Assembly: GCA_033558025.1 (NCBI GenBank)
Contig: JAUCEF010000009.1
Coordinates: forward strand, 2,852,001 to 2,916,000
Direction: 5' to 3'
Source of the DNA: Phytophthora sp. 'mugwort'
Lineage: Eukaryota; Oomycota; Peronosporomycetes; Peronosporales; Peronosporaceae
Length of the DNA stretch: 64,000 bases
Shown here: positions 30,641 through 41,199 of the stretch, in pieces
How the letters are laid out: each line of letters opens with the position of its first letter
How positions within the stretch are numbered: the stretch's first letter is position 1
Translations under genes and position numbers: made by a program
The notes under the pieces: model-generated
Told to the model about the DNA's origin: nothing
Database searches by the model: none
Seen by the model: only the letters and a program-made list of their open reading frames with translations

Positions 30641-31593
30641 ATGTCGTCGCCTATTGTGCGGCGAGACGATGAAGAGGAAGACGACAACACGTGGGCGCTG
30701 GAGCTCGAGGAAGAATTGGACCTCGCAGGTATCCGCTTGCAAAAAAGACTGATACGCTAGAGATGGAGATGTCTTTGAACTGATGGCGCGGTGTGAGATA
30801 GGGGCCAGAAATCCCATTGGGGCAGGACATGAATACACAGTCGAATTGGAGGAGAAGCCGGCGGTTGGGATTGAACACGAAATGGAAGAGAAGGAGAGGG
30901 CTCTGGCTCGATTTTCAGTGGCTGCGACTTTGCCGCAGGAAGTGCTTGCTCTCATTATCAGCTTCGGTCAAGTGGGGCGCGTTTGCAAGTCATGGAGTCT
31001 TGCCAGCATTGCTGTCGCTCGTCGTCGCTTTTCGTCCAGACTCGCAGACATTCTGCGTCCCCTGAATTCGAACGCTTTGGCGGTGGCTCTGGATGTGGAA
31101 GCAGAACTATATGCTGCCTATGGTCAAAGGTGAGCAGCCAGATAGATGTGTTGCTAGTTGTGTCGCTGTAGGGTCAAACATATTGATATTTATGTGTGGA
31201 TTCGTGCCGCTCTGATAAACCAGCTATTCGCTAACGAAAGCGTACGCACACAAGGCGAGGACGCTACTATTTAATCTAAAGGATTTCCGCAACGTGGACC
31301 TTCGCAGCCGATTGCTGTCTGGTGAGCTGCCGTCGCAAAGTCTGGTGCGCATGAGCGGCCCCGACATGGCCAACCCGCAGTTGGCGCGTCAACGCAAGGA
31401 GTGGATTAAGAAGCGCACCCATGAGGTGATGCGGGACGGCCGTGAGGCCGACGGCTTCGAGTCGGATCTATTCGAGTGCCGCAACTGCGGCAGCTCGCGC
31501 ACACGCTATCGCCAGTGGCGCCGCAAGGCCGTGGTGGACCGCACGCGGATTATCGTCATTTGCCTGAGGTGTCCGTATCGGTGGGAATTGTAA
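30641..31593 (+). CDS. F-box-like and TFIIS-like fusion protein (three exons)
   Basis: Exons 30641-30728, 30841-31129 and 31224-31593 give 248 residues; both introns are GT-AG and keep the frame. Residues 1-50 are acidic. Residues 58-94 look like an F-box (LPQEVLALIISF then VGRVCKSWSLAS). Residues 104-200 match the TFIIS central domain that contacts RNA polymerase II (KARTLLFNLKDFRNVDLRSRLLSGELP; compare the NLKD...NPxLRRNVLxG pattern). Residues 210-247 form a TFIIS-type zinc ribbon, with Cys211, Cys214, Cys239 and Cys242. The acidic Asp-Glu pair of the TFIIS hairpin that drives RNA cleavage is absent (RRKAVVDRTR instead), so cleavage stimulation is doubtful. It could act as an adaptor between a ubiquitin ligase and polymerase, but that is inference. 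The intron choice at 31223 is based on domain continuity. Confidence 0.7.
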
Positions 31594-31891
31594 GGGCGAC
31601 TTGTAGAAATAATGCAGATTCACCGAAGAGGAACAATGATTTCCAGTCGATTGACCGGTACCTGTCTGTACAGCGATGGACGTTCATGCGAAGCAATTGC
31701 TTGCGCTTCTTACTTGTAGCTGGCAAGCGTTGAATATGGATCCAGAAACATAGCGTATAAGGTACTCGTCGCACTTAATACCATAGTAACGGTAGGGCTA
31801 GATGCAACCTTACTTCATGTACCAAAATATAATAGTTTACAATGTACTAAATTACCATAGTCTATTGTTACATTTTTCCCTGGTCATCGTC

Positions 31892-32838
31892 ATGAGCACG
31901 CCAACACCGCAGCACGAGGATGAGGACTACGAGGACTTCTTCAGCACGGACCTGTTCGTAAACCGCGAGTGAGTCTCTCCTGAGTAGGCTATTGCTTCTT
32001 TTCCCTGTCCACTGACACTGCTGCCTCCCAGCTACAAGTCGCAGCAGTTCGACTTTGGTGTAGTCACGCAAACGCTGCGATGCTCCCACGCCGCGTCCAC
32101 CGACCACGACCTCACAGGCCAAGTGGTGTGGCCGGTCTCTGCTTTCCTGGCTTGGTACCTTGTGGCCCATCGTGACGAAATCGTTGGCAAGACCGTCGTG
32201 GAGCTGGGTGCCGGTGCGGGACTCAGCGGCCTCGTCGCCTCGCAGTTCGCGTGCGTTTTCGATTTCGTTTGCGTTGAGTTGCCCGGTTCATAGTTGACCT
32301 GGGGCTGTGTATGTTGTATAGGGCCCACACTGCCTTGACGGATGGCAACGATGTCGTGCTGGAGCTTCTGGAAGAGAACGCAGAGACTAACGCCGACTCC
32401 AGCAAAGTGCACGTGCTGCCGCTGCTCTGGGGAGATCACGAGAGCGTTGAGGCCTTCGAGCGCGCGTTCCCGTACCCTGTTGACGTGGTCATTGGCGCCG
32501 ACGTAGTGTGCTGGCCCATCCTCGTCAAACCTATACTACAGACCATCAAGTACCTGCTGCTGCGCTCACCCAACCCACTAGATACCAAGTTCTGTTGCGG
32601 CTTCGTGTGCCGCGCACAGTCTACGGAAGATCTGTTCTTTAAGGAAGCAGTGGCGTTCGGTTTCCGTTTCGAGCGCGTTCAAGGTGATGCATTTCTCCCT
32701 ACACCGCGGCCTGCCGACGTGACCTCGCACCGGGAGCTACAGTTGATCGTGTTCATGCTCGACCCGCAGGCCCCCAACTGGAACGAACCTGTGCGGTTCG
32801 CTGACGCTGAGCTCACGAATCTACAAACTGCTTGCTAA
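31892..32838 (+). CDS. METTL21-type lysine methyltransferase (three exons)
   Basis: Exons 31892-31968, 32032-32250 and 32322-32838 give 270 residues; introns are 63 and 71 bp, GT-AG. The protein belongs to methyltransferase family 16. GQVVWPVSAFLAWYL (55-69) is the conserved W-P-[AS] entry motif, VVELGAGAGLSG (81-92) is SAM-binding motif I, and VDVVIGADVVCWP (152-164) is the post-motif strand where the family often has DxxY. In this family the enzyme methylates Lys on chaperones or elongation factors; the substrate cannot be read from the sequence. The N-terminal 26 residues are acidic (EDEDYEDFFSTD). It lies on the same strand as the TFIIS-like gene, about 300 bp downstream. Confidence 0.8.
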
Positions 32839-33034
32839 CTAGTTAAATCCAATAGACATCGACTACTCATTCAGCACATGCAGCACAACTTAGCGAAAGA
32901 AGCTTGATGTATAAATTATGGCGTGGCGCACCTTTCTTCTCCCTTAAATAGTGGCAACAGGCTGCACGATACGTTCCCCCTTTGGCGTGCCACCCGTCAC
33001 CGCTGACATCTACAAACGCTCACTTTCCGCGTCC

Positions 33035-34795
33035 TCAAACTATCTCCTCATCTGAGAGCTGCTCGTCACAAGAACTCTCATCTTCACTCAAGGTGCCGTC
33101 ACGGATCCGCTGTTGACGCTTTGCCTGCCACACACGTTCTTGGTATACAGCAGTCGCGATCAGTCTCTTTGCGGAGTCATTATCCACACTATTGTCACTG
33201 TACGAGATCTGCGAGAGAACTGGGCAAACCAACTTGCCAACCGTTCGTCCCAGCATTTCCATGCTACTCGCGGTCAGGTAATTCATCTCGATACCCAAGA
33301 AGCGTAAATTCTGCAACTGTCCGCTCTCCATCGCGTACAGAATATGGTGGAAACTAGAGTCCGTGATGGTATTACCACCAAGACAGAGCTCCGTGAGGTT
33401 GGGCGCGCAGCCATCAGCCAGCGCGTGGCATAAGCTACGGACACCATCTTCACCAATAAAGTTGCGACGCAGGTCCAATCGCGTGAGCTTCGGGCAAACC
33501 TGTGACCGCAGCATCTGCGCTACTTTGGTAGCTCCGAAATCGCCAAAGCTGTTTCCTGGAAGACACAACTCTTCAATACCCGGACAGCATCCTAGCATTA
33601 GTGTATTCAGCAACACGTCAGCCTCTCCATCTGCTTCTTCGTTCGTGAACAGGCACGTGATACTCAAACGCGAAAGTCCCGGAAACGTATTCAGACGCAT
33701 CTGTTCCGCCATGGATAACACAATCTGCTCGTGGTCATCGTGGGTCACAACGAACCGTTGCGGACAGTTCGTAGCTCGCATTGACAGTTTCCCGAACGTC
33801 ATTCCTGCCGACAGCGACACGATCTCTAAGTGGCGGAGGTGGATGCACTCCCGCAGGATGCACGCGCTGCCGCCTGTTCGCGTAGCAAGCGCCTTCTGCA
33901 CCGCGTTGCAGCTCAACTGCAGCGACGTCACAAAAAGCGGAGCCAAAGCACAAGCGATGCGGCACACGCCACGTGAACGCATTATCTGCACTCCGTCCAC
34001 GTAGCTCCAAATGATTTTGCTGAGTTCCTCGTACCCGCGGAATAGCAAAATACCCAGCTCGCTCGGTTTGCGTTTCTCTTCCAGCTCCATCTCCGATTCA
34101 TCTTCCGGCATCAATGCGATGCGGATCCGCTTGCGAACGTTCATATTGTCCACGCGAACTTCGCACTCAGTTTTGTCAATGCTGCGCTTGTGGATAATAT
34201 GCGAGATGCGCGGCAACGGGCGGACGCTGCCACCTGTAAACGCGATTGGCGGCGTCGCCGACCCCGTTGACGACGGACTGAACACTCGTCCCGCCATCTG
34301 AGGCGTCGCCGTTGGGTGCACTGCAGGGGACACCGTCGGTGGACAGCGCACTCGAGCAGCGACGTCGTTCTCTGCAGCTTGTGTCGCCAACATCGGCGTG
34401 CCACCTGCTTCACTGGTGGGTGGCGTTGAGGTTGTGGCCCTGCGGATCTTCTTGTTCACAATGCTGGCCGTCAGCGCCTGCACACGGCGCGCGAGACTGT
34501 CCATGTTGACGTATTCGAGCAGCGAGGCCGAGTGAATGAACATGAGCACCTCCAGTTTGCGCGCCAGCACCCACGTCTTGCTCAGGTCCGTGGCGGCCGA
34601 ATCGCTATGCTGGCTGAGCACAAGCCTCGCGTTCCGCGCCAGTAGCTGCCCAATGCGCGTGAGAATCGTGCGGCGGTGCATCATATGCTCGCGGCGCTGC
34701 CACGTAAGCGGGCGCGGGAGGCTGCGCGCCGCGAACACGGCGTTGTTGGGGTGGATGTCCTGCGGCGGCAGGAACGCGGACGCGACATCTGCCAT
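33035..34795 (-). CDS. KIX-like plus leucine-rich-repeat protein
   Basis: This intronless frame encodes 586 residues. Residues 30-115 resemble a KIX domain: WQRREHMMHRRTILTRIGQLL, then KTWVLARKLEVLMFIHSASLLEYVNMDSLARRVQAL, with the SxxEYxNxxTLxxRLQxL pattern found in KIX domains of transcription co-activators. A Pro/Thr-rich linker follows. A helical segment around 246-275 (LFRGYEELSKIIWSYVDG) may be an F-box. Residues 390-530 hold ribonuclease-inhibitor-type leucine-rich repeats (LTRLDLRRNFIGEDGVRSLCHAL, LTELCLGGNTITDSSFHHIL). The C-terminus is acidic with many serines (SEDESSCDEQLSDEEIV). KIX domains bind activation domains and LRRs bind proteins, so a nuclear adaptor is a fair inference. 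The ATG at 34795 is the only good start. The gene is convergent with the methyltransferase gene, about 200 bp apart. Confidence 0.7.
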   Translation of the reverse strand: MADVASAFLPPQDIHPNNAVFAARSLPRPLTWQRREHMMHRRTILTRIGQLLARNARLVLSQHSDSAATDLSKTWVLARKLEVLMFIHSASLLEYVNMDSLARRVQALTASIVNKKIRRATTSTPPTSEAGGTPMLATQAAENDVAARVRCPPTVSPAVHPTATPQMAGRVFSPSSTGSATPPIAFTGGSVRPLPRISHIIHKRSIDKTECEVRVDNMNVRKRIRIALMPEDESEMELEEKRKPSELGILLFRGYEELSKIIWSYVDGVQIMRSRGVCRIACALAPLFVTSLQLSCNAVQKALATRTGGSACILRECIHLRHLEIVSLSAGMTFGKLSMRATNCPQRFVVTHDDHEQIVLSMAEQMRLNTFPGLSRLSITCLFTNEEADGEADVLLNTLMLGCCPGIEELCLPGNSFGDFGATKVAQMLRSQVCPKLTRLDLRRNFIGEDGVRSLCHALADGCAPNLTELCLGGNTITDSSFHHILYAMESGQLQNLRFLGIEMNYLTASSMEMLGRTVGKLVCPVLSQISYSDNSVDNDSAKRLIATAVYQERVWQAKRQQRIRDGTLSEDESSCDEQLSDEEIV

Positions 34796-36949
34796 GGTTA
34801 CTCCACTGTAATCGATCCCTCCTGCTGCTGCTGCCTGTATTAACTGTATAGTGGCCGAACTGCCTGCGCGCCGGGTCGGCGGGGGTCGTCACTTACTGCG
34901 ATGGCCCGCCCCTTTCAAGATGTGGCGCCACCTGCGAAGCGGCCGGAACAATGCGTCGAATTACTTGGGTTTAGTATGCCATAGTGATATCAAGGGATTC
35001 AGCCGGGAGGCACAAGAGAAACGCAGCATCAGCTGGTTGGGAGAGCGACTAGGGCTTTGCCGGTGGCATTTTTGCTATAGTGCCCCTGCAGTCTTAGACC
35101 GAGGTAGGACCCCTGCCGTCGGACAGCATAACGTGAGCGGCATTCCTGTTGCTCCTCTGAGAGTGGTCTGACACAAGAGCAATTTGGTGCCAAAGGCAGT
35201 ATGACACGCTGTCGAAAAAAAAAAGTGGCCGTTACTGCCGACGAATTTACCGCTGGAATGAACAGGCGGCGAAATCGAATTGAACTTCTGCGGCAGGGAT
35301 TTGCTTGCTGTCATTGATGCTCTTAAAGAGTATTCTAGTTGAAAGTTCAGGCTCCTGCTGGGTTCATGTGGTGAGTGGCCAATAGGACGCCGTCTGCCCG
35401 AAGAAGATTTTAGGACAACGCCTCCCGGCGCGGGTCAACTTGCCATTCGGAAAGGGCCCAATAATTGCTCCTTGCGCCTAAGTTAACAAAAATACATTAC
35501 ATTTTAGGCTAGTAAGCAACCTACTTAGCTACCCTACTTGGCTATTTGGGATCGATTTGGGTCATGTAGACCAAACATTGGGTACGAAGTATCCAATTGG
35601 TGTCCAAAAAAGGTTATTTTCTCGAAAATGGGTACCCTGAAAGACCCATTTTAGTGTCCACGAGGAAACTGGTGGACGTCCCAAGACGTCTCTGCGCCGA
35701 GTTGGACATTTGCAGGACCTTTCCGATGGGGTCTATACAAAAACCAAGTATAACCCGACGAACCAGGTGGTGGTGAGCCACCTACTTCTAGTGAGCTCAG
35801 ATAGCTCAGCTGGTTAAGCATCCAGTGTCGGACGGAAGCGGCCAGGGTTCGCTCCCCTGGCCGACCAGACCTTTCGGACGATGGTTGGGGCTAGGCCGCG
35901 AATATTGGGATATCTGGGCTTGTGACTGGACTGGTGGTCTTGTGGGCTACTGGGCGCCATCTCATGGGCTGTTGGCCTGGAAGCACGGTTAGACCCGGTA
36001 GTTCTTGAGACTGCTTGACCGAGCATTCAGTAAGAGAGATGTGGGTCGCGGTTTAGAGGGGCAGAGCCTCCCAGTCGTCGTCTCATGGGCTTGTAGGCCT
36101 GGTAGTACGCGCGGTTCGGAAGTGTGGCGCCCATCTTGACCTCGATCCAAAGAGTAGTCCAGTGATGTCGTGCATGCCCTAACACGCGTAAGTGTCTCTA
36201 ACGTGTCGCGTTCTTCACCCGCCTGTCCGCCAACGTGGAGCTCCGCCTGGGTTCAAAACTCCACACCGCCTTCGGGTACAGCAGACACAAGGCAACGCCC
36301 GCTAAGCGATCGGCAAATCGAGCCGGGAACTTGGCGTATGGGCATGAAAGTGGTGGAGACTGAATCCAGTAATGGCCGAGCACGCCGGCGGCGGATTGTA
36401 AGACATCGGATGAAGCCTTGAGCTTGTGGTCTTACCTTCGGGCCACAGGCGTCTCTTCCCGGCTGCGGTTCAACATGGCCGCGGGAAAGGAGCCCCGCTG
36501 TAAGGATGTGGTTTGCAATTACGACACATTTTACATCGGTTACGTATGGGTAAAAGCATTGATCCCGACACAATCGATATACGCACATTCTGGTGCAGAC
36601 GTAAAGTTTCTATCGTCCGAGGCAAAGGTCAAGGGTTCGAGTCCCATCGACAACACATTTTATTTTGCACATTTTGCATAACTTGCACATAAGGAGGCGC
36701 CGCGCGACACCACGACATCTTCCAAGGATCACGTATGTGAACTACACTCATGGTACACGCAATCATTATCATGATGACGAAACCAGAGAATGTCCCAGAG
36801 TCTCCAGCCAATCAGATAGTCAATAGAGTGTGACGTGTAGGTTTGCATGTGATGTAGAGGAATGGTTGGTCACCGCGCGGAGAATATCCAGCGTGGCACA
36901 AAGGACACACAAGAGCCTCCATGGCGGCTTAGATATAGCGCTAGCGAAC
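34796..36949. other. Gene-poor stretch with repeat remnants
   Basis: No coding region is convincing on either strand across 2.1 kb. It contains tRNA-like promoter boxes near 35794-35871 and 36620-36660, a 36-bp degenerate repeat (CTCATGGGCT...GGCCTGG) at 35952 and 36083, and A/T homopolymers near 35215 and 36655. It looks like old SINE-type or other decayed repeats between the LRR gene and the LINE. Confidence 0.45.
35793..35871 (+). repeat. tRNA-like (SINE-type) sequence
   Basis: TAGCTCAGCTGG (A-box-like) and GGGTTCGCTCC (B-box-like) are spaced as in a tRNA gene, and CAGGG...CCCTG makes a perfect T-stem. The acceptor arms do not pair (GCTCAGA against GCCGACC) and no good anticodon stem forms, so this is not a working tRNA. 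It is most likely the head of a tRNA-derived SINE; such SINEs are known in Phytophthora genomes. The body and tail are not resolved. Confidence 0.45.
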
Positions 36950-37203
36950 TAAGGACCGCCCAAAAATGAATCACTTCCAAATTTCCTTCCTACTCGACAA
37001 CTCCTTCTCCTCCGCCCCACATCATTACACCCGCTGACGGGTTCCACCCCGCGATCCCTTGGATCTTCAATCGTGAAGGGCGCCAACGCTCCGGACGTCT
37101 CTTCCCTGTCGTGGTTCAACATGTCTGCGAGTATGGAGTTCCCCTGACGGGCTTCCGCCTCGTGGTCGCTTGGGCCGTTGGCGTCGAAGGGTGCCGACAC
37201 AGG

Positions 37204-37251
37204 CAGTCCTCGCAATAAGGTGTGTAGTTGCCTACTCACCTGCGAGGACTG
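37204..37251 (-). repeat. Inverted repeat in the LINE 3' region
   Basis: CAGTCCTCGC at 37204-37213 and its exact reverse complement at 37242-37251 flank a 28-bp loop, downstream of the ORF2 stop on the element strand. It could fold in the LINE RNA 3' end. Confidence 0.6.
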
Positions 37252-37499
37252 TCTTATTGCTTGCGCCTGGGTTGCATGCCATAAGGCAGCAACATGAAGG
37301 TAAATCAGGGCGTGCACCCGAGCCTTGACGCTGATGAGACTTGGTTCATACTCGTGGAAGCGGATGTCATTGCGGTCATCCATAGGCAGCGAAGTACCAC
37401 AACTCTCACTATGTGGAAGATCGCAAAGAGGCTGTAACCAAAGTCCTTTTTGGCTCGGGGCGTAGCCATGATGTCCGCGAAGTAGACCACAGTTGCTCA

Positions 37500-40400
37500 C
37501 TCAATGGGAGACTCAAACCACTGCTGTAACACCTCAAGCCATTCCGCCCATACTGCTGCCGCAAAGTCACAATACCAAAAGAGATGGGAGACGGTTTCAA
37601 TGACTCCACACCCATGATGGCAGCGAGTCATAGCGCCTTGCACGTGCTGCAACCTAAAGCCCACCCAAAGTGCGTTGTGCTGAAGTCTGTACTACAAGTT
37701 CGCCTTCACTGGTAGTACGTGCTTGTTCATCTTTAGGTCCCTGCCCCATCATTTGCCGGAGGCGCTTGTTCAAGGCCAAGTGCAGTCGTTGGAAGGCCGG
37801 GTACCTTGTACTAAACCAGGAGCTTGCGTATTAGCGACACCGTGAGATCAGCGACTTCATAGCCACTGAAGCTCCAAGTATGGAAGGCGCAGCCGTAGCG
37901 TGGCTTGGGTCGGGGTCCAATGGGCATGTTGGCCAACGGTCGTAACAGCGAGTCAATCTTAGTTAAGAGAGATCCGCAGAAGCTCACGCTGTTAGCACGC
38001 CCAGGCTGGCCATGCTCACGGATGACTTAGGATAGCTTGGCGGCTTGAAGCGGGTATCCACTAAGCTCAAACAAGTCAGATATCCGATAAATCTTTAAGC
38101 GAATAAGGTCTTGGACAATGCCCAAACTTGCGGCTCGCAGGGTCTTGGGTGTCTTGGTTGCAGCCGTGATATCCACATTGTCCAGCAGCGGCATTGTCAA
38201 CTTGTCAAACTTGGTCATGTTGCGAGTGATCTTGGGGAGCAGTTTGGTGTTCCAAAGGAAGAGAACATGGTGCCAATACAAACCAAGCGGTCTCCATCGT
38301 CTTAGCCGTCGAGACACCACATGATGAGGGCTGTTCCAGACCGGCGCGTACAGGATGTCAAAGTCGCGTCCCCAAGGTTTCATCACGGAATCAAACAGCG
38401 CAATGACTGGGGCGGCCCATGAGAGTACATCATCCGGTGACTGGCGTACGGCCATGAGCAGCTTGCAGAGCATGTGTAGTTGGAGTCCCTCGATCATCGT
38501 TTTCACAGGCGTTAAGCCGAGGCCTCCCATGTGCATGGGCAACGTCCACCAAGCTCGGGGAACGATGTTCGACGTAGAAGACTGGGTCATGAACCGTACT
38601 ATCATGTCCTGGACTTGGTCTTGGAAACCAGTTTCAGGTATGTAGCAGACACTGGCCGTGTACCAGAGAACAGGCAAGATGATCTGTTGTAGGATGATCA
38701 CTTGTCCTCGCAGAGTGCGTGCCCGGTACTTCCACAGTGAACACCTTGTCTGCATGTCCGCCAATATGTGCTGTAGCCGTACCGCGTTTGTGAGCTTGGG
38801 ACCGTAGTATATACCAAGCAGTTTGGCCGAGTCGTTGTTCCCAACAACCTTTAGTCCCAATTGCTGTAGTTCCTCACGGATGCTGTCGGTTTCAATGTTC
38901 CAGGGGTGGAACGGCAGCACCACGGTCTTGTTCTTGTTCAGCTCCATGCCCGATGCCTTACAGAAGAGATCCACCAAATCCAGTAGACGCTGAGTATCCC
39001 GCAGGTCCCTCAGTAGTCCAGTGCAGTCATCAGCAAAGCTGATAACTGTATGGACTACCGAAGAGTCTCCAAACCGAAGTCCAGCATCCTTCATCTTGGC
39101 GCGAATCAAGTTCACAAAGGTTCCACGTAAAGCACGAACAGACCCGGGAAGAGAGGATCTCCTTGCCGCACGCCTCTCCCTAATTCAAAGGGCGACAGTG
39201 GGCTACCTTGAATAGTAGCGCCACCAAAGTCCCAGGAAACATCACGCGTACCCAGCGACGAAACACTTCGCCGAAGCGGAAGTGCTCGAGGATCATGTCA
39301 AGGGCATCCCACACCACGCTGTCGAAGGCCTTGGCAAAGTCAAGCAAGATAGCACCAGCCACCGCGTCATCGTCTTCATACACTTTCATGAGTGCTTGAA
39401 GCCGCAAGTGAGCATGACGAATATCGCGCCCAGGCACGAAGCCATACTGGTCAGAGAATAGGAGACTATCTAAGACAGTTCCAGACGGTATGCCAGTATC
39501 TTGGGGCCCAGCCTGGCATCGACGTTGAGGAGGGTAATGGGTCTGTAGTTCCCAGGCTCTTTACGGTCTCCCTTCTTGTGTAGCAAGCAGACTTGGCCAC
39601 GACGCTGGAGCTTGGACATCCTGCCTTTCTCCAGTTAAGCCGCGTAGACAATCTCCAGGATACGTCTCCAAAGCGGCACATCAGTTAGGTAGTCGGCCAG
39701 GGGTAACCCATCGGGTCCTGGTGCCTTCCCCGACGACGTATCCTTGATAGCCAGTAGAAGTCATTTGCTGTGAGTGGACTGTCAAGATAGGCAGCTTGCT
39801 TCGGCGTCAGATGCTTGGTCGTGTGTTCAAAGATCTGGGCCAGCTTGATGCGATCCCATTTCGGCTTGTCATGATGGAACTCCCTTGAAGGTGAGCGATA
39901 GATCCCGGACCAAAACTGGTTGAACTCCTGGCACATGACTTCCAACTCCTCCGGCGAATTGACAGGAATCGGAGTGTTGTGCAGGATCTGAGGCGGTCGG
40001 AAGAAGTACTTGGTGCGTCGCTCAGAATCATGGAGGTCGGAGGCAAACTTCTTCTTCGATGCGTAGAACTTTTCTCCTTCATCTTGACCTCCAGTAGTGC
40101 CCTCTTTTCAGTCAGCCGCCGGCGTTGATCATCGGTAGGCTCCGTCGCTTGGCGGTACTGCAGATCATTGATTTCCAGGTGCAGTTCCTCAAGTTCCCGC
40201 TGGCGAGCATTCTTCCGGGATTCGAATAACTCGTGCAGGAAGATGTTGTCGCGACGCTTGGCTCATCGAGTAGGCAGCCCGTGTTGTACTGGGAGTTTGT
40301 TGGTGCATGGAGCATACCTGCCAACTTGATCAGCGATTCTTGGAGATACTGCTGCGCTTCAGGAAGCTGGATGACTCATTCTGGGCAGCGCAAGGGGTCT

Positions 40401-41088
40401 CTTTGCCGACCGAAATACAGCAGATCCGGGTCGAAAGTCGATGACACAGTGGTCACCCATATTGGAGCGATTGCGAAAGTCGTGCAGAATGCCCTGCATG
40501 GCTGAGTGGCAGAGCTGGGAGCTTAGCATCACGTAGTCTAACCTTGAGCTGGAGTTGGGGCTGGTGAACTCGACGAGCGTCGGATGTTCAAGGCGCCATG
40601 CATCCACAACATTGATAGCTTGCATCCAGTCCAGCAGCTCAGTTCCCCCCCCCCGGCCGATTCCGGTCGGTGTGGTTGCCTTGGTCCAGCTGGCTTGACA
40701 TCACCGTGTTGAAGTCACCCATGACAATGTGCAGCGCATCATCGTCGAAGTCTCTTGGAAGGTGCTTAAAGAAGGTTGGTCGCTTCTGGCCTTTAACGGG
40801 GGCATACACCAGATGAATGTACGTCTCTTTCGAGTCCAGCGTGCCTCGTAGTATTAAGTACCGATCCATCATATCAGCCGAGCTAACATGACGGAGGGTA
40901 ACGTCTTGAATATCTTGAACAGGGCATGTCGGCGTGAGTAGTAAGCCCACACCAGCGTGCCCTGTGTTTGTTGTCATATGTTCTTGCGACCAAAAGCTAG
41001 AATTAAACCGCGAGGTTTGCTTCCAGATCTGTTTCAAGCGCTTGTAGTTGTAGGGCCCGGTGAAGCACGTCTCCTGAAGACCGATCAT
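37500..41088 (-). pseudogene. LINE ORF2: endonuclease, RT and zinc-finger tail
   Basis: The AP-like endonuclease part (41088-40360) shows MIGLQETCFTG, HLVYAPVKG, IVMGDFNTV and a late GDHCVIDFRPGS. RT pieces include GAILLDFAKAFDSVVWDAL (39437-39180), the SFADDCTGLLRDL catalytic motif (39115-38900) and ASGMELNKNKTVVLPF. The last piece near 37620-37500 holds CHHGCGVIETVSHLFWYCDF, a zf-RVT motif, and a stop after FESPIE. The longest intact part is 362 codons (39115-38027). In a live element this protein nicks target DNA and copies its RNA there. Frame changes show that it is dead. Confidence 0.75.
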
Positions 41089-41199
41089 GTGAAAAGTCTT
41101 AGAGAAGTACTGCAGCGAGCTCCTTGAGGTCCGGTCATGCCGTTAGCGTTCAGCGAGAACCCTCTCAGGGCCCAATTCCCATTAGAGGGAAGGGCTACC

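Noticed and set aside
34905..35330. Possible transposase remnant on the minus strand
   Set aside because: A weak resemblance to cut-and-paste transposases could not be tied to any conserved motif.
36613..36660. Possible tRNA gene around GGGTTCGAGTCCC
   Set aside because: No A-box, acceptor stem or anticodon arm can be formed around it; kept only as a repeat hint.
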